Assembly: GCA_937890595.1 (NCBI GenBank) | Contig: CALADM010000014.1 | Span: forward strand, 1 to 64,000 | Reading direction: 5' to 3' | Length of the DNA stretch: 64,000 nt | From: CAJMNU01 sp905214855 | GTDB lineage: Bacteria > Bacillota > Clostridia > Lachnospirales > Lachnospiraceae | Shown here: piece after piece, positions 52,770 through 62,022 of the stretch | Numbering within the stretch: the first letter of the stretch is position 1 | How the letters are laid out: every line of letters starts with the position of its first letter | The notes under the pieces: generated by a model | Database searches by the model: none | Told to the model about the DNA's origin: nothing | Seen by the model: the letters and a program-made list of their open reading frames with translations, nothing else | Made by a program: the position numbers and the translations under genes

Positions 52770-52798
52770 TTGATAAAATTTCTCTCAATAACTATATA
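52770..52798 (+). promoter_or_regulatory. Promoter of the purine catabolic operon
   Basis: TTGATA at 52770-52775 and TATATA at 52793-52798 are separated by 17 bases, so transcription begins just before the riboswitch. Confidence 0.6.
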
Positions 52799-52814
52799 AA
52801 TAAAAAAGCACTAT

Positions 52815-52922
52815 AAGAGTTATATAAGCCTGAGATTGGTCAGGCGTATCTACCAACTACCGGAATAGTTGTCTATAAGTCTCTTTGGCACCAAAGGGAT
52901 AAGACTGTTCAGGTGTTTTTTT
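52815..52922 (+). promoter_or_regulatory. Variant purine riboswitch and expression platform
   Basis: P1 pairs AAGAG-TTATA (52815-52824) with TATAA-GT-CTCTT. P2 is GCCTGA/TCAGGC with loop GATTGG, and P3 is CAACTA/TAGTTG with loop CCGGAA. The joining segment GTATCTAC keeps the purine-binding residues equivalent to U47 and U51, and TCT before P1' places C at the position that selects guanine-like ligands. Both loops are six bases instead of seven, and the usual A before that C is U. The loops retain GG and CC for the kissing contact. The 3' strand of P1 overlaps a strong hairpin (TCTCTTTGG-CA-CCAAAGGGA, 52880-52899); seven T lie at 52916-52922. Whether ligand turns expression on or off cannot be read by eye. 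Confidence 0.85.
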
Positions 52923-52982
52923 ATTTTGAGAGAAGAACTGTTAAATATAAAGGCATTTTGGTTTAAGAAAGAAGGGGTAGGA

Positions 52983-54263
52983 ATGGAGCAGAAAAGTTTT
53001 ATTTTAAAGGGAGATATTTGTTATACTCCAGATAAGGAAACGATGGTCTGTGTGGAGAATGGTTACCTGATCTGTGAGGATGGACTGTGTGCTGGGGTTA
53101 CAAAAGTGCTTCCGGAGAAACTTCAGGGCTTTCCAATCTTGGATTATAGTGGTAAACTGATTGTGCCGGGACTGGTTGATCTGCATGTTCATGCACCTCA
53201 GTATGCGTTTCGTGGCTTAGGAATGGATATGGAACTTCTGGATTGGCTGAATTGCCATACATTTCCAGAAGAAGGAAAATATCAGGATGAGGAATACGCC
53301 CAAAAAGCGTATGAGATATTTGTGGAAGATCTTAGAAATGGTCCTAATACAAGAGCATGTATTTTTGGAACACTTCATGTCTCAGGAACATTGATACTGA
53401 TGGATAAATTGGAAGAGTCGGGTGTTTGTGCTTTTGTTGGAAAAGTCAATATGGATCGCAATAGTCCTGACTTTTTGAGAGAAGCAAATGCGATGGAATC
53501 TCTTAGGTGCACAGAAAAGTGGCTAAAAGAGACAGAAAAACGCAGATATCAAAGAGTAAAGCCGATCTTAACACCACGTTTTATTCCATCTTGTACAGAT
53601 GAGCTTATGGATGGACTGAGCAAGATACAAAAAGAGTATACATTGCCAGTGCAGTCTCATTTGTCAGAAAATCAAGGTGAGATCACATGGGTAAAGGAAC
53701 TTTCCCCGCAGGCAGAATTTTATGGGGATGCGTATGACAGGTTCCAGCTTTTTGGCGGTGGAGTTCCAACGATTATGGCTCATTGTGTCTGGTCTGAAGA
53801 ACAAGAAAGAAGACGTATGAAAGAAAGGGGGGTATTTATTGCACACTGCCCACAGTCAAATGAAAATCTATCTTCTGGTATCGCTCCGGTGCGAACCTAT
53901 CTGCAGGAAGGAATGAGAGTTGGACTGGGAAGTGATGTGGCAGGAGGCGTACACATGTCTATTTTCAGAGCGATGTCTGATGCCATCCAAATGTCAAAGA
54001 TGCGTTGGCGTTTGGTGGATGAAACACAGAAACCTCTTACAGTGACAGAGGCGTTTTATCTGGGAACAAAGGGCGGAGGCGCTTTCTTTGGAAATGTGGG
54101 AAGTTTTGAGACTGGGTATGAATTGGATGCCATTGTATTGGATGATGGCAGATTCCGGCACCCGCAGCAGTTGAGCGTGAAAGAACGTCTGGAGCGTTTT
54201 ATTTATTTGAATAATGGAAATGAGGTGCTTCATAAGTTCGCAGCGGGCAGACAGCTATTTTAG
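52983..54263 (+). CDS. guaD: Guanine deaminase
   Basis: The 426-aa amidohydrolase converts guanine to xanthine and ammonia. Metal ligands lie in DLHVHAPQYA (His 68 and 70), QSHLSEN, AHCVWSEE and GLGSDVAGG. The segment LLDWLNCHTFPEE is characteristic of guanine deaminases and separates it from SsnA and adenosine deaminases. The ATG at 52983 follows AAGGGG; the open frame from 52869 overlaps the riboswitch platform. It is the first gene of the riboswitch-controlled operon, 10 bases before the permease. Confidence 0.92.
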   Translation: MEQKSFILKGDICYTPDKETMVCVENGYLICEDGLCAGVTKVLPEKLQGFPILDYSGKLIVPGLVDLHVHAPQYAFRGLGMDMELLDWLNCHTFPEEGKYQDEEYAQKAYEIFVEDLRNGPNTRACIFGTLHVSGTLILMDKLEESGVCAFVGKVNMDRNSPDFLREANAMESLRCTEKWLKETEKRRYQRVKPILTPRFIPSCTDELMDGLSKIQKEYTLPVQSHLSENQGEITWVKELSPQAEFYGDAYDRFQLFGGGVPTIMAHCVWSEEQERRRMKERGVFIAHCPQSNENLSSGIAPVRTYLQEGMRVGLGSDVAGGVHMSIFRAMSDAIQMSKMRWRLVDETQKPLTVTEAFYLGTKGGGAFFGNVGSFETGYELDAIVLDDGRFRHPQQLSVKERLERFIYLNNGNEVLHKFAAGRQLF

Positions 54264-54273
54264 GAGGGAAAAT

Positions 54274-55650
54274 ATGAATTTAGAAAAACTATTTCACTTG
54301 AAGGAAAACAATACGGATGTCAAGACAGAAGTTGTAGCAGGTATTACGACATTTATGACAATGGCGTATATTCTGGCAGTAAATCCATCCATCCTGTCAG
54401 TAGCAGGAATGGACAAGGGCGCTGTATTTACCGCAACCGTATTGGCTTCCGCAGTTGCCACCATCTTGATGGCATTGCTGGCAAACTATCCATTTGTATT
54501 GGCTCCGGGTATGGGACTGAATGCATACTTTGCATATACCGTAGTTCTTCAGATGGGATATACTTGGCAGCAGGCTTTGGCAGCTGTTTTTGTAGAAGGG
54601 TTTATTTTTATCGTGTTGTCATTGACAAGTGTGCGTGAGGCAATCTTTAATGCGATTCCGATGAACCTGAAACATGCAGTTTCCGTTGGTATCGGTTTAT
54701 TTATCACATTCATTGGTCTTCAGAATGCACATGTTGTAGTAAATAATGATTCCACTCTTTTAGGAGTATTCTCTTTTAAGACTTCACTTGAAACTGGTAC
54801 ATTCAGCAGTGAGGGGATCACAGTGCTTTTGGCTTTGATCGGAATTATCATCACAGCAGTACTGTTGTACAAGAATGTAAAGGGTAATATCCTTTGGGGT
54901 ATCCTGATCACATGGGGACTTGGCATTATCTGTCAGTTCTTAGGAATCTACCAGCCAAATCCAGATATGGGATTTTTCAGTCTGCTTCCGGATTTTTCTG
55001 GTGGTATTTCTGTTCCAAGTGTTGCTCCTACCTTGTTCCAGATGGATTTCACAAAAGTATTTTCACTGGACTTTTTGATCATTATGTTTGCATTCCTGTT
55101 TGTCGATCTGTTTGATACTCTGGGAACTTTGATCGGTGTTTCCTCTAAGGCAAACATGCTGGATAAGAATGGTAAACTTCCTAGGATCCGTGGAGCTCTG
55201 CTTGCAGATTCCATCGGTACTTCTGTAGGTGCAGCTCTGGGTACTTCCACTACTACAACATTCGTAGAGAGTGCATCCGGTGTTTCTGAGGGTGGACGTA
55301 CTGGATTGACAGCGCTGGTATCTGCCGGAATGTTTTTGATCGCTCTGTTCTTGTCTCCAATCTTTTTGGCAATCCCATCCTTTGCCACAGCTCCGGCTCT
55401 GGTAGTGGTAGGATATCTGATGCTGACCTCTATCACAAAGATCAGCTTTGACGATGCATCAGAAGCGATCCCATGCTTTATCGCTATCATTGCTATGCCA
55501 TTTATGTACAGCATTTCAGAAGGTATTGCAATGGGAGTTATCTCTTATGTAGCGATCAATCTTCTTTGTGGAAAAGCAAAAGAGAAAAAGATCAGTGTAT
55601 TGATGTATATATTGGCTGTATTGTTTATAATTAAATATATTATCTTGTAA
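54274..55650 (+). CDS. AzgA-type purine permease (NCS2)
   Basis: The 458-aa transporter has about 12-14 hydrophobic segments. It starts with FHLKENNTDVKTEVVAGITTF cut at the family motif EVVAGITTFMTMAY, followed by PGMGLNAYFAY, which are hallmarks of the AzgA/PbuG branch for hypoxanthine, guanine and adenine uptake. GTSTTTTFVESASG is a second signature. AGGAGGG precedes the ATG. Together with guanine deaminase it would import and deaminate guanine. Confidence 0.93.
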   Translation: MNLEKLFHLKENNTDVKTEVVAGITTFMTMAYILAVNPSILSVAGMDKGAVFTATVLASAVATILMALLANYPFVLAPGMGLNAYFAYTVVLQMGYTWQQALAAVFVEGFIFIVLSLTSVREAIFNAIPMNLKHAVSVGIGLFITFIGLQNAHVVVNNDSTLLGVFSFKTSLETGTFSSEGITVLLALIGIIITAVLLYKNVKGNILWGILITWGLGIICQFLGIYQPNPDMGFFSLLPDFSGGISVPSVAPTLFQMDFTKVFSLDFLIIMFAFLFVDLFDTLGTLIGVSSKANMLDKNGKLPRIRGALLADSIGTSVGAALGTSTTTTFVESASGVSEGGRTGLTALVSAGMFLIALFLSPIFLAIPSFATAPALVVVGYLMLTSITKISFDDASEAIPCFIAIIAMPFMYSISEGIAMGVISYVAINLLCGKAKEKKISVLMYILAVLFIIKYIIL

Positions 55651-55690
55651 TCAATTTCGATCTATGTAAAAACGATTCGAATAGTTAGTA

Positions 55691-55756
55691 AAAAGTGTGC
55701 CTTGAAATGTTTTTCTGTATAGTTAGCGTGCAGAGTAAAATTTGAGGCACACTTTT
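55691..55756 (+). other. Long-range inverted repeat between permease and xdhA
   Basis: AAAAGTGTGCC (55691-55701) pairs perfectly with GGCACACTTTT (55746-55756) across 44 bases, with extra partial pairing inward. Only four T follow, so it may be an intra-operon attenuator that lowers the xdh genes. The loop may also hide an internal promoter. Confidence 0.55.
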
Positions 55757-55787
55757 GTTATATAAAGAAGAGATTGGAGGGAATCTT

Positions 55788-58082
55788 GTGGGTGTTGGAG
55801 CAAAAACGACCCGTGTAGATGCATATGCAAAGGTGACAGGAGAGGCAAAATATACTGCTGACTTGATGCCAGAGGATGTGTTGTGTGCAAAAGTGGTACA
55901 TAGTACGATAGCAAATGGATGGGTAAAAGGTTTTGATCTGGAAGAGGCACAGAAAGTACCTGGGGTGGTAAAGATTGTGACTTGTTTTGATGTGCCGGAT
56001 ATTTTGTTTGGAACACCCGGTCATCCGTGGTCTGTGGAGAAGGCACATCAGGATGTACAGGATAGAAAATTGTTAAATCAGAGAGTAAGGCTTTATGGCG
56101 ATGATATTGCTGCGGTAATAGCAAAGGATGAAGTTGCGGCAGCAAGAGCAGTAAGGCTGATTCGGGTGGAATATGAGGAACTGCCGCCGATTCCTGAGGT
56201 AGAAGATGCCATGAAAGAGGGGGCTTCTGTTCTTCATGAAGAAAGATCGGACAATATCTTGGCACACTCCAGAATGACTGTGGGGGAAGGTGATTTTGAG
56301 AAGAGTGTACAAGAAGAGGAAGATCTTCTGATTTTGGATAAAGTGTATCAGACACAGAGAGTACAACACTGCCATCTGGAACTTCCAGTTTCCTTTGCAT
56401 ACCAAGATGGAAATGGAAAATTAGTGATCGTCACTTCCACACAGATCCCACATATTGTAAGGCGTGTGGTAGGGCAGGCGATGGGAATGGATTGGGGACA
56501 GATTCGTATTATCAAGCCATATATTGGAGGCGGATTCGGCAACAAACAGGATGTTTTGTATGAGCCATTGAATGCGTTTCTCTGTCTTCAGGCAGGGGGA
56601 CGCTGTGTGAAGTTGGAGATTTCCAGAGAGGAAACTTTTACTTCCACAAGAGTGCGCCATGCCATCAAATGCCACATAAAGGCAGCAGTGAGAAAAGATG
56701 GCACACTGGTGGCAAGAAAACTGGAGGCATATTCGAATCAGGGTGGATATGCATCACATGGTCATTCTATTGTGGCAAACATGGCAAATATGTTTAAACA
56801 GCTTTATCAGGATGAAAGGGGAATGGAGGCAGATTCCTATACGGTGTATACGAGTTCTGCATCAGCAGGAGCGATGAGAGGATATGGAATCCCTCAGGCA
56901 GCTTTTGTCACAGAGGCGATGACAGATGATCTCGCCTATATGCTGCACATAGATCCTCTGGAATATCGTTTGAAAAATTGTATGAAAGAAGGATACCGTG
57001 ATCCACACACAGGTATTACATTCCACAGCTATGGTCTAAAACAATGCATTGAAAAGGGACGAGAGAGAATGCATTGGGATGAAAAACGCCGTTTATACAA
57101 GGATCAGACAGGAATGATACGGCGTGGTATCGGAATGGCGATCTTTTGTTACAAAACAGGGGTATATCCAATCTCCCTAGAAACTGCATCTTGTAGAATG
57201 GTATTAAATCAAGATGGCTCTATTCAGCTTCAAATGGGAGCTACGGAGATTGGTCAGGGAGCAGATACCATATTTACGCAGATGGCTGCGGATTCTTTGG
57301 GATTTACGGAAGATAAGATATATATCATTTCAACACAGGATACAGATATCACACCATTTGATACGGGAGCTTATGCATCCAGACAGACTTATGTGAGTGG
57401 TATGGCGTTAAAGCAGACAGCACAGATTTTAAAAGAACGTATTTTGGAGTATGCATCTGAAATGCTGAATCTGCCAGCAGATACTTTGGATATCCACAAC
57501 AATGAGATAGTGGATAAGGAGACGAGAGATTCTTTACTTTCTATGAAAGAGTTGGCAACAGAAGCGTTTTATAGTCTTTCTCATTCTGTACACCTTATAG
57601 CAGAATCTACGTTCCACTGTAAAAATAATACATTTGCCAGCGGTGCATGTTTTGCTGAGGTAGAAGTAGATCTTGCATATGGGCAGGTGAAGGTGCTGAA
57701 GATTTTAAATGTGCATGACAGTGGTGTTTTGATCAATCCAAAACTGGCAGAAGCACAGGTACATGGCGGTATGAGTATGGGTCTTGGATATGGACTTGGA
57801 GAATGTCTGATGTATGATAAAAACGGAAAGCCTTTGAACGGAAATCTGTTAGACTATAAGATGCCAACAGCGATGGATACGCCAAACTTGGATGTAGAGT
57901 TTGTGGAAGTAGAAGATCCGACAGGTCCTTATGGAAATAAGGCACTTGGAGAACCACCGGCGATCCCAGTTGCTCCTGCGCTGCGCAATGCAGTTCTTCA
58001 TGCGACTGGAGTAGCAGTGGATTCCTTGCCAATGGATCCGCAGAAGCTGACAGAGGCATTTAAAAAGGCACATCTTATTTAA
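55788..58082 (+). CDS. xdhA: Xanthine dehydrogenase-type molybdenum-binding subunit
   Basis: The 764-aa catalytic subunit has the xanthine oxidase fold: GVGAKTTRVDAYAKVTGEA at the start, GGGFGNKQ and MRGYG around the molybdopterin, GATEIGQGADT, and GEPPAIPVAPA with the catalytic glutamate near the C-terminus. It hydroxylates or reduces purines such as hypoxanthine and xanthine at the molybdenum centre. The GTG at 55788 is chosen because GGAGGG lies seven bases upstream; the in-frame TTG at 55755 lies before it. It works with the FAD and FeS subunits encoded next. Confidence 0.92.
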   Translation: MGVGAKTTRVDAYAKVTGEAKYTADLMPEDVLCAKVVHSTIANGWVKGFDLEEAQKVPGVVKIVTCFDVPDILFGTPGHPWSVEKAHQDVQDRKLLNQRVRLYGDDIAAVIAKDEVAAARAVRLIRVEYEELPPIPEVEDAMKEGASVLHEERSDNILAHSRMTVGEGDFEKSVQEEEDLLILDKVYQTQRVQHCHLELPVSFAYQDGNGKLVIVTSTQIPHIVRRVVGQAMGMDWGQIRIIKPYIGGGFGNKQDVLYEPLNAFLCLQAGGRCVKLEISREETFTSTRVRHAIKCHIKAAVRKDGTLVARKLEAYSNQGGYASHGHSIVANMANMFKQLYQDERGMEADSYTVYTSSASAGAMRGYGIPQAAFVTEAMTDDLAYMLHIDPLEYRLKNCMKEGYRDPHTGITFHSYGLKQCIEKGRERMHWDEKRRLYKDQTGMIRRGIGMAIFCYKTGVYPISLETASCRMVLNQDGSIQLQMGATEIGQGADTIFTQMAADSLGFTEDKIYIISTQDTDITPFDTGAYASRQTYVSGMALKQTAQILKERILEYASEMLNLPADTLDIHNNEIVDKETRDSLLSMKELATEAFYSLSHSVHLIAESTFHCKNNTFASGACFAEVEVDLAYGQVKVLKILNVHDSGVLINPKLAEAQVHGGMSMGLGYGLGECLMYDKNGKPLNGNLLDYKMPTAMDTPNLDVEFVEVEDPTGPYGNKALGEPPAIPVAPALRNAVLHATGVAVDSLPMDPQKLTEAFKKAHLI

Positions 58083-58126
58083 AGTAAGATGGTCGGGTGA
58101 GAAAGTTTTGAGAAAGGAAGGCAAAC

Positions 58127-59059
58127 ATGTACGATATTGAAACATTATATCAGGCAAAGGATGTTGGCGATGCTGTGGAAGCCTTAAAAAAGAATCCAAA
58201 TGCAGTTCTCATATCAGGAGGTACGGATGTTTTAATTCAGATCCGTGAGGGAAAACTGGCAGGAGCTTCTCTGGTCAGTCTTCATAATATCAAGGAGCTG
58301 AAAGGGATACAGGTGGAAGAAGATCAAACGATCTGGATCGGTCCGGCTTCTTCATTTTCCCGTATCGCAAATGATCCGGTCATTTTGGATAAAATTCCGA
58401 TTTTGGCAGAAGCAGTGGATACGGTAGGTGGTCCTCAGATCAGAAATATGGGAACGATCGGGGGAAATGTCTGCAATGGTGTAACGAGTGCAGACAGTGC
58501 ATCCACACAGTTTGTGTTGAATGCCAGCTTGGAGCTGACAGGTCCATCTGGAATCAGGCATGTTCCGATCTCTGAGTTCTATACAGGTCCGGGGCGCACA
58601 GTCCGCAGTCATGAGGAAGTCCTGACAGGTATTCGGATTGCAAGAGAAGATTATGAGGGATATTTTGGATGTTATGTGAAATATGGCAAGAGAAAGGCGA
58701 TGGAGATCGCCACACTGGGCTGTGCGGTTCTTGTGAAGGTGACAGAAGATAAAAAAAGGATAGAAGATCTGAGGATCGCATTTGGAGTTGCAGCGCCTAC
58801 TCCGATCCGCTGTTATAAGACAGAAGAAGGGGCAAAGGGAATGGAGATTGGAAATGATCTGCTTTGTTTTGTTGCAGAAGGTGTACAGGGTGAGGTAAAT
58901 CCCCGTTCCAGCTGGAGAGCTTCCAAGGAGTTCAGGCTTTTGTTGATACAGGAAATGGCAAAGAGAGGACTTGCAAAAGCGTTAGAGCGTGCAGGTGCAG
59001 ATGTGAAAGGATTAAAATATTGGGAAAACTGGCAGAATGGAGGGGAAATTGATGCTTAA
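58127..59059 (+). CDS. xdhB: Xanthine dehydrogenase-type FAD-binding subunit
   Basis: The 310-aa subunit has the FAD-binding motifs LISGGTDVLIQI near residue 28 and MGTIGGNVCNGVTSADSAS near 110. It takes electrons from the FeS subunit to NAD or another carrier. AAAGGAAGG precedes the ATG. The last eight bases overlap the FeS-subunit gene (ATGCTTAA). Confidence 0.93.
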   Translation: MYDIETLYQAKDVGDAVEALKKNPNAVLISGGTDVLIQIREGKLAGASLVSLHNIKELKGIQVEEDQTIWIGPASSFSRIANDPVILDKIPILAEAVDTVGGPQIRNMGTIGGNVCNGVTSADSASTQFVLNASLELTGPSGIRHVPISEFYTGPGRTVRSHEEVLTGIRIAREDYEGYFGCYVKYGKRKAMEIATLGCAVLVKVTEDKKRIEDLRIAFGVAAPTPIRCYKTEEGAKGMEIGNDLLCFVAEGVQGEVNPRSSWRASKEFRLLLIQEMAKRGLAKALERAGADVKGLKYWENWQNGGEIDA

Positions 59060-59552
59060 TGTGATCCATATGATCGTGAATGGAGAAGAGAGAGAAGTTG
59101 CAGTGGATGAGAGGGAGGCTTTGCTGGATACACTGCGTAATAGACTGCATCTGACCAGTGTGAAAAGAGGATGCGAGGTAGGAGAGTGTGGTGCGTGTAC
59201 TGTACTGGTAGATGGCGAGGCTGTGGATTCCTGTATTTACCTGACTGTCTGGGCGGAGGGGAAACATATCCTGACTGTGGAGGGATTGAAAGGGAAAAAT
59301 GGTGAGTTAGACCCGATCCAGCAGGCGTTCATTGATGAGGCAGCTGTTCAATGTGGTTTTTGTACTCCTGGATTGATCATGACAGCAGTAGAGATCGTCG
59401 GAACAGGCAAACGGTATAATCGGGAAGAGTTGAAAAAATTGATCTCAGGTCATCTTTGCAGATGTACAGGGTATGAGAATATTTTGAATGCGATGGAGAA
59501 GATCGTGGGAGAAAGAGTGCGGCTTTCAAAAGAGATCACTGAAAAACTGTAA
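59052..59552 (+). CDS. xdhC: Xanthine dehydrogenase-type 2x[2Fe-2S] subunit
   Basis: The 166-aa electron-transfer subunit has four N-terminal plant-type cysteines (C41, C46, C49, C61 in GCEVGECGAC) and the second cluster in QCGFCTPG and HLCRCTGYENI. It links the molybdenum and FAD subunits. The ATG at 59052 is preferred over 59037 since GGAGG lies between them. It is the last gene of the plus-strand purine operon. Confidence 0.94.
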   Translation: MLNVIHMIVNGEEREVAVDEREALLDTLRNRLHLTSVKRGCEVGECGACTVLVDGEAVDSCIYLTVWAEGKHILTVEGLKGKNGELDPIQQAFIDEAAVQCGFCTPGLIMTAVEIVGTGKRYNREELKKLISGHLCRCTGYENILNAMEKIVGERVRLSKEITEKL

Positions 59553-59574
59553 AAGAAATGATGTGAGGGAAAAG

Positions 59575-59644
59575 ATATGGGGAAAACTGTCAGGATATAT
59601 TTAGTCAGAAATGGGTCAGGTATATCGGACAGTTTTCCCTATAT
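59575..59644. terminator. Long palindromic terminator between convergent operons
   Basis: ATATGGGGAAAACTGTC pairs with GACAGTTTTCCCTATAT (16 of 17 positions) around a 36-base loop that holds a further GATATA/TATATC stem. T-runs are weak on both sides. It separates the xdh operon from the minus-strand SIMPL gene. Confidence 0.6.
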
Positions 59645-59692
59645 CATATAACCATAAAATAATGAAAAGAAGTGAAAAAGAATAACAAACAG

Positions 59693-60445
59693 CTACTGGA
59701 TTGCAAAATCCACTGTGACGGTGGCTTTTACATCGAGCTGTCCTGGCATGACATCCATTGCCACATCCGCTGTTGCTTTCTCCTCCATAGCAGAGTTGGA
59801 AGAAAGATTTTTGGTGTAGCGTGTAGATGTATTCGGAGTGTATTCTTCTACACGTACCATTGCCCCGAGGGAACGTCCTCCTGCGGATGCTAGGGCTTCT
59901 GCTTTGGTCTTGGCGCTGGCGATCGCTGTCTGGAGAGCCTCTTGATAGCAGTCATCATACTTGCTGGAGAGGTAGGTGACAGATTCCACGTCATTTGCTC
60001 CGTTTTCGATAACCGAAGTGATAAGTGCACCGGCATTTTCGAGGGGAACATCAGAGATGGTAATGTTGGTGGTCATCTCATAACCGGTGAGTGTCTGTCC
60101 ATTTTTCCAGTCATAAATGGGATTGAGGCTATAGTTGGATGTTTTGACCGATGTATCAGCGATCCCTTGGGTTTTCAGATACTCCAGTACCTGATTGAGA
60201 GAAACCATATTTTGCTGCTGGCAGTCTTTTGCAGTTTTTTCCTGTGAATGGATGGCAAATACAAGCTGGGCAATATCTGGAGTGATCTGCACCGTCTCAG
60301 AACTGGTGACAGTGATGACCTGACTGCTCGTATCTTCGATCTGGATACTGGAAGGCAGGGAAGCAGAACTTGCGGAAGCTGTGCCACATGCGGTGAGAAT
60401 GCCAAAAGAAGCAGCTAAAATTGCAATAGTAAGTTGTTTTTTCAT
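59693..60445 (-). CDS. SIMPL (DUF541) domain lipoprotein
   Basis: The 250-aa exported protein has a lipobox LTACGTA (cysteine 20), then a Ser-rich spacer, then the SIMPL domain. The latter starts VTVTSSETVQITPDIAQLVF-like (here ITVTSSETVQITPD) and ends VKATVTVDFAIQ. The family is periplasmic or surface-bound and linked to oxidative stress in some species; the molecular role is unknown. AAAGGGG precedes the ATG. It is downstream of the NCS2 permease but separated by 203 bases. Confidence 0.9.
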   Translation of the reverse strand: MKKQLTIAILAASFGILTACGTASASSASLPSSIQIEDTSSQVITVTSSETVQITPDIAQLVFAIHSQEKTAKDCQQQNMVSLNQVLEYLKTQGIADTSVKTSNYSLNPIYDWKNGQTLTGYEMTTNITISDVPLENAGALITSVIENGANDVESVTYLSSKYDDCYQEALQTAIASAKTKAEALASAGGRSLGAMVRVEEYTPNTSTRYTKNLSSNSAMEEKATADVAMDVMPGQLDVKATVTVDFAIQ

Positions 60446-60570
60446 AATTAAAAATCCCCTTTCTGCTTAGCAATGATCTAAGACAAAACAGGAAAAAATA
60501 TCCTGTATTCCTATGTCTAGTATAACGCAAAGCAAAAAGAGGATGTGTTGCTTTTCTCTTAAAGTTCAAA

Positions 60571-60593
60571 GCAGAAAATCTTACGATTTTTGC
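60571..60593. other. Short palindrome upstream of the SIMPL gene
   Basis: GCAGAAAATC and GATTTTTGC form a stem with one bulged base around TTAC. It lies in the 203-base gap between the permease and the SIMPL gene and may be part of the permease terminator or an operator. Confidence 0.35.
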
Positions 60594-60648
60594 ATCTGGA
60601 CTGAAAAGAACTATAGTCAGAAAATAAATGCATTTGCCAAGATACCAA

Positions 60649-61980
60649 CTATTTAGGTGATGTAGTGGTCTCTTCTTTTGGAAGAACAATATTCAAAAGA
60701 ATGGCAACGATGGTTGCGATCACAACAGGGGATTTCCCGAAGATGGTCATAACCCATGCAGGGAAAGTAGCAAGAGATGCACTTGCCTGAGAAATACCCA
60801 TACCAAGTGCTGCTGCAAGACCTACGATGGAAGTATTTCTAAATGTCATGTGTTCTGTGATAACCAATTTCATACCAGTCATAGCGATAGATGCAAATAC
60901 AGATACGGTAGCGCCTCCAAGAACGCACTGAGGAATGGTGGTCAGCAGTGCGGAAAACTTAGGGAACAGTCCGGCTGCCAGTATGATCAGCGCTGCGAGT
61001 CCTAAAACCATGCGGTTTATTACTTTTGTTGTCGTTACGATACCAACGTTCTGGCTGTATGTAGCTGTCGGAAGACATCCAATACATGCGATCGCCATGT
61101 TAGAGACACCATAACCAACGATCGCTCCTTGAAGCTCCTTGGTCTCAGGGTCACGGTTCATACTTCCGTTGGTCGTTGCAGAGAAGTCACCGATCGCCTG
61201 AATGGAGTTGATGGCAAACAAAAGACCAAGTGCGATACAGGAGGAAGCCTCAAAGGTAATGCCAAAATGAGCAACCTGAGGAAGTTGGAACATTCCGGCG
61301 TTTGTAACATTGGAGAAGTCAACCATACCAAACGGGATAGAAACGAGATATCCAAATGCCATACCGACCAAAATGGATGCCAGTTTCAAGAATCCTTTGG
61401 CGAAATGGTTCAAGATTGTTACAACTGTCAGTGTGATCAGTGCAACAAGCCAGTTCTGCCAAGCGCCATAGGTTGGACTGGAAGTACCTCCAGCCATATA
61501 GTTGATGGCAGTTGGATACAAAGAAAGACCGATGGTAAAGACGACTGTACCAGTGATCAGAGGCGGGAAAAAGCGTCTGATCTTAAAAATCATGCATCCT
61601 ACTAAGATCGCTATGATACCGCCTATGATCTGTGCGCCAAAGATTGCTGATATTCCATAGGATTCTGCGATAGCCTGCATACTGGGAACATAAGCAAAAC
61701 TGACACCCATGATGACGGGAAGACCGGATCCGAGACGGAAATTTCCGATCTTGATAGGAAAGAGCTGTAAAATGGTAGATAGTGCGGATGCGACAAGAGA
61801 AGTCTGGATTAAAAGGATCTTGTCTGCTTCCGATACACCTGCTACACCGGAAATGATGATAGCAGGGGTGACACATCCAACGATCATTGCGACTACATGC
61901 TGAAGTGCCAGAGGAAGAGCCTGTCCGAATTTGGGAATTCCGTTCAATTCAAAGACAGAGGCATTTGATTGTGTTTTCAT
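60649..61980 (-). CDS. NCS2 nucleobase permease (xanthine/urate type)
   Basis: The 443-aa transporter of the xanthine/urate branch has LPLALQHVVAMIVG at residues 21-34, with the family histidine, and about 12-14 membrane segments. Further motifs are GSGLPVIMGVSFAY and GDFSATTNGSMNRD, the QNxGxVxxT-type loop here reading SQNVGIVTTTKV. Its placement with carbamate kinase and YgeW supports xanthine or urate uptake. AAGGAGG lies 11 bases before the ATG. Carbamate kinase is 42 bases upstream. Confidence 0.92.
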   Translation of the reverse strand: MKTQSNASVFELNGIPKFGQALPLALQHVVAMIVGCVTPAIIISGVAGVSEADKILLIQTSLVASALSTILQLFPIKIGNFRLGSGLPVIMGVSFAYVPSMQAIAESYGISAIFGAQIIGGIIAILVGCMIFKIRRFFPPLITGTVVFTIGLSLYPTAINYMAGGTSSPTYGAWQNWLVALITLTVVTILNHFAKGFLKLASILVGMAFGYLVSIPFGMVDFSNVTNAGMFQLPQVAHFGITFEASSCIALGLLFAINSIQAIGDFSATTNGSMNRDPETKELQGAIVGYGVSNMAIACIGCLPTATYSQNVGIVTTTKVINRMVLGLAALIILAAGLFPKFSALLTTIPQCVLGGATVSVFASIAMTGMKLVITEHMTFRNTSIVGLAAALGMGISQASASLATFPAWVMTIFGKSPVVIATIVAILLNIVLPKEETTTSPK

Positions 61981-62022
61981 GGTTTAAGGAACCTCCTTAA
62001 TCAAGTGTTATTGATCTATGAT

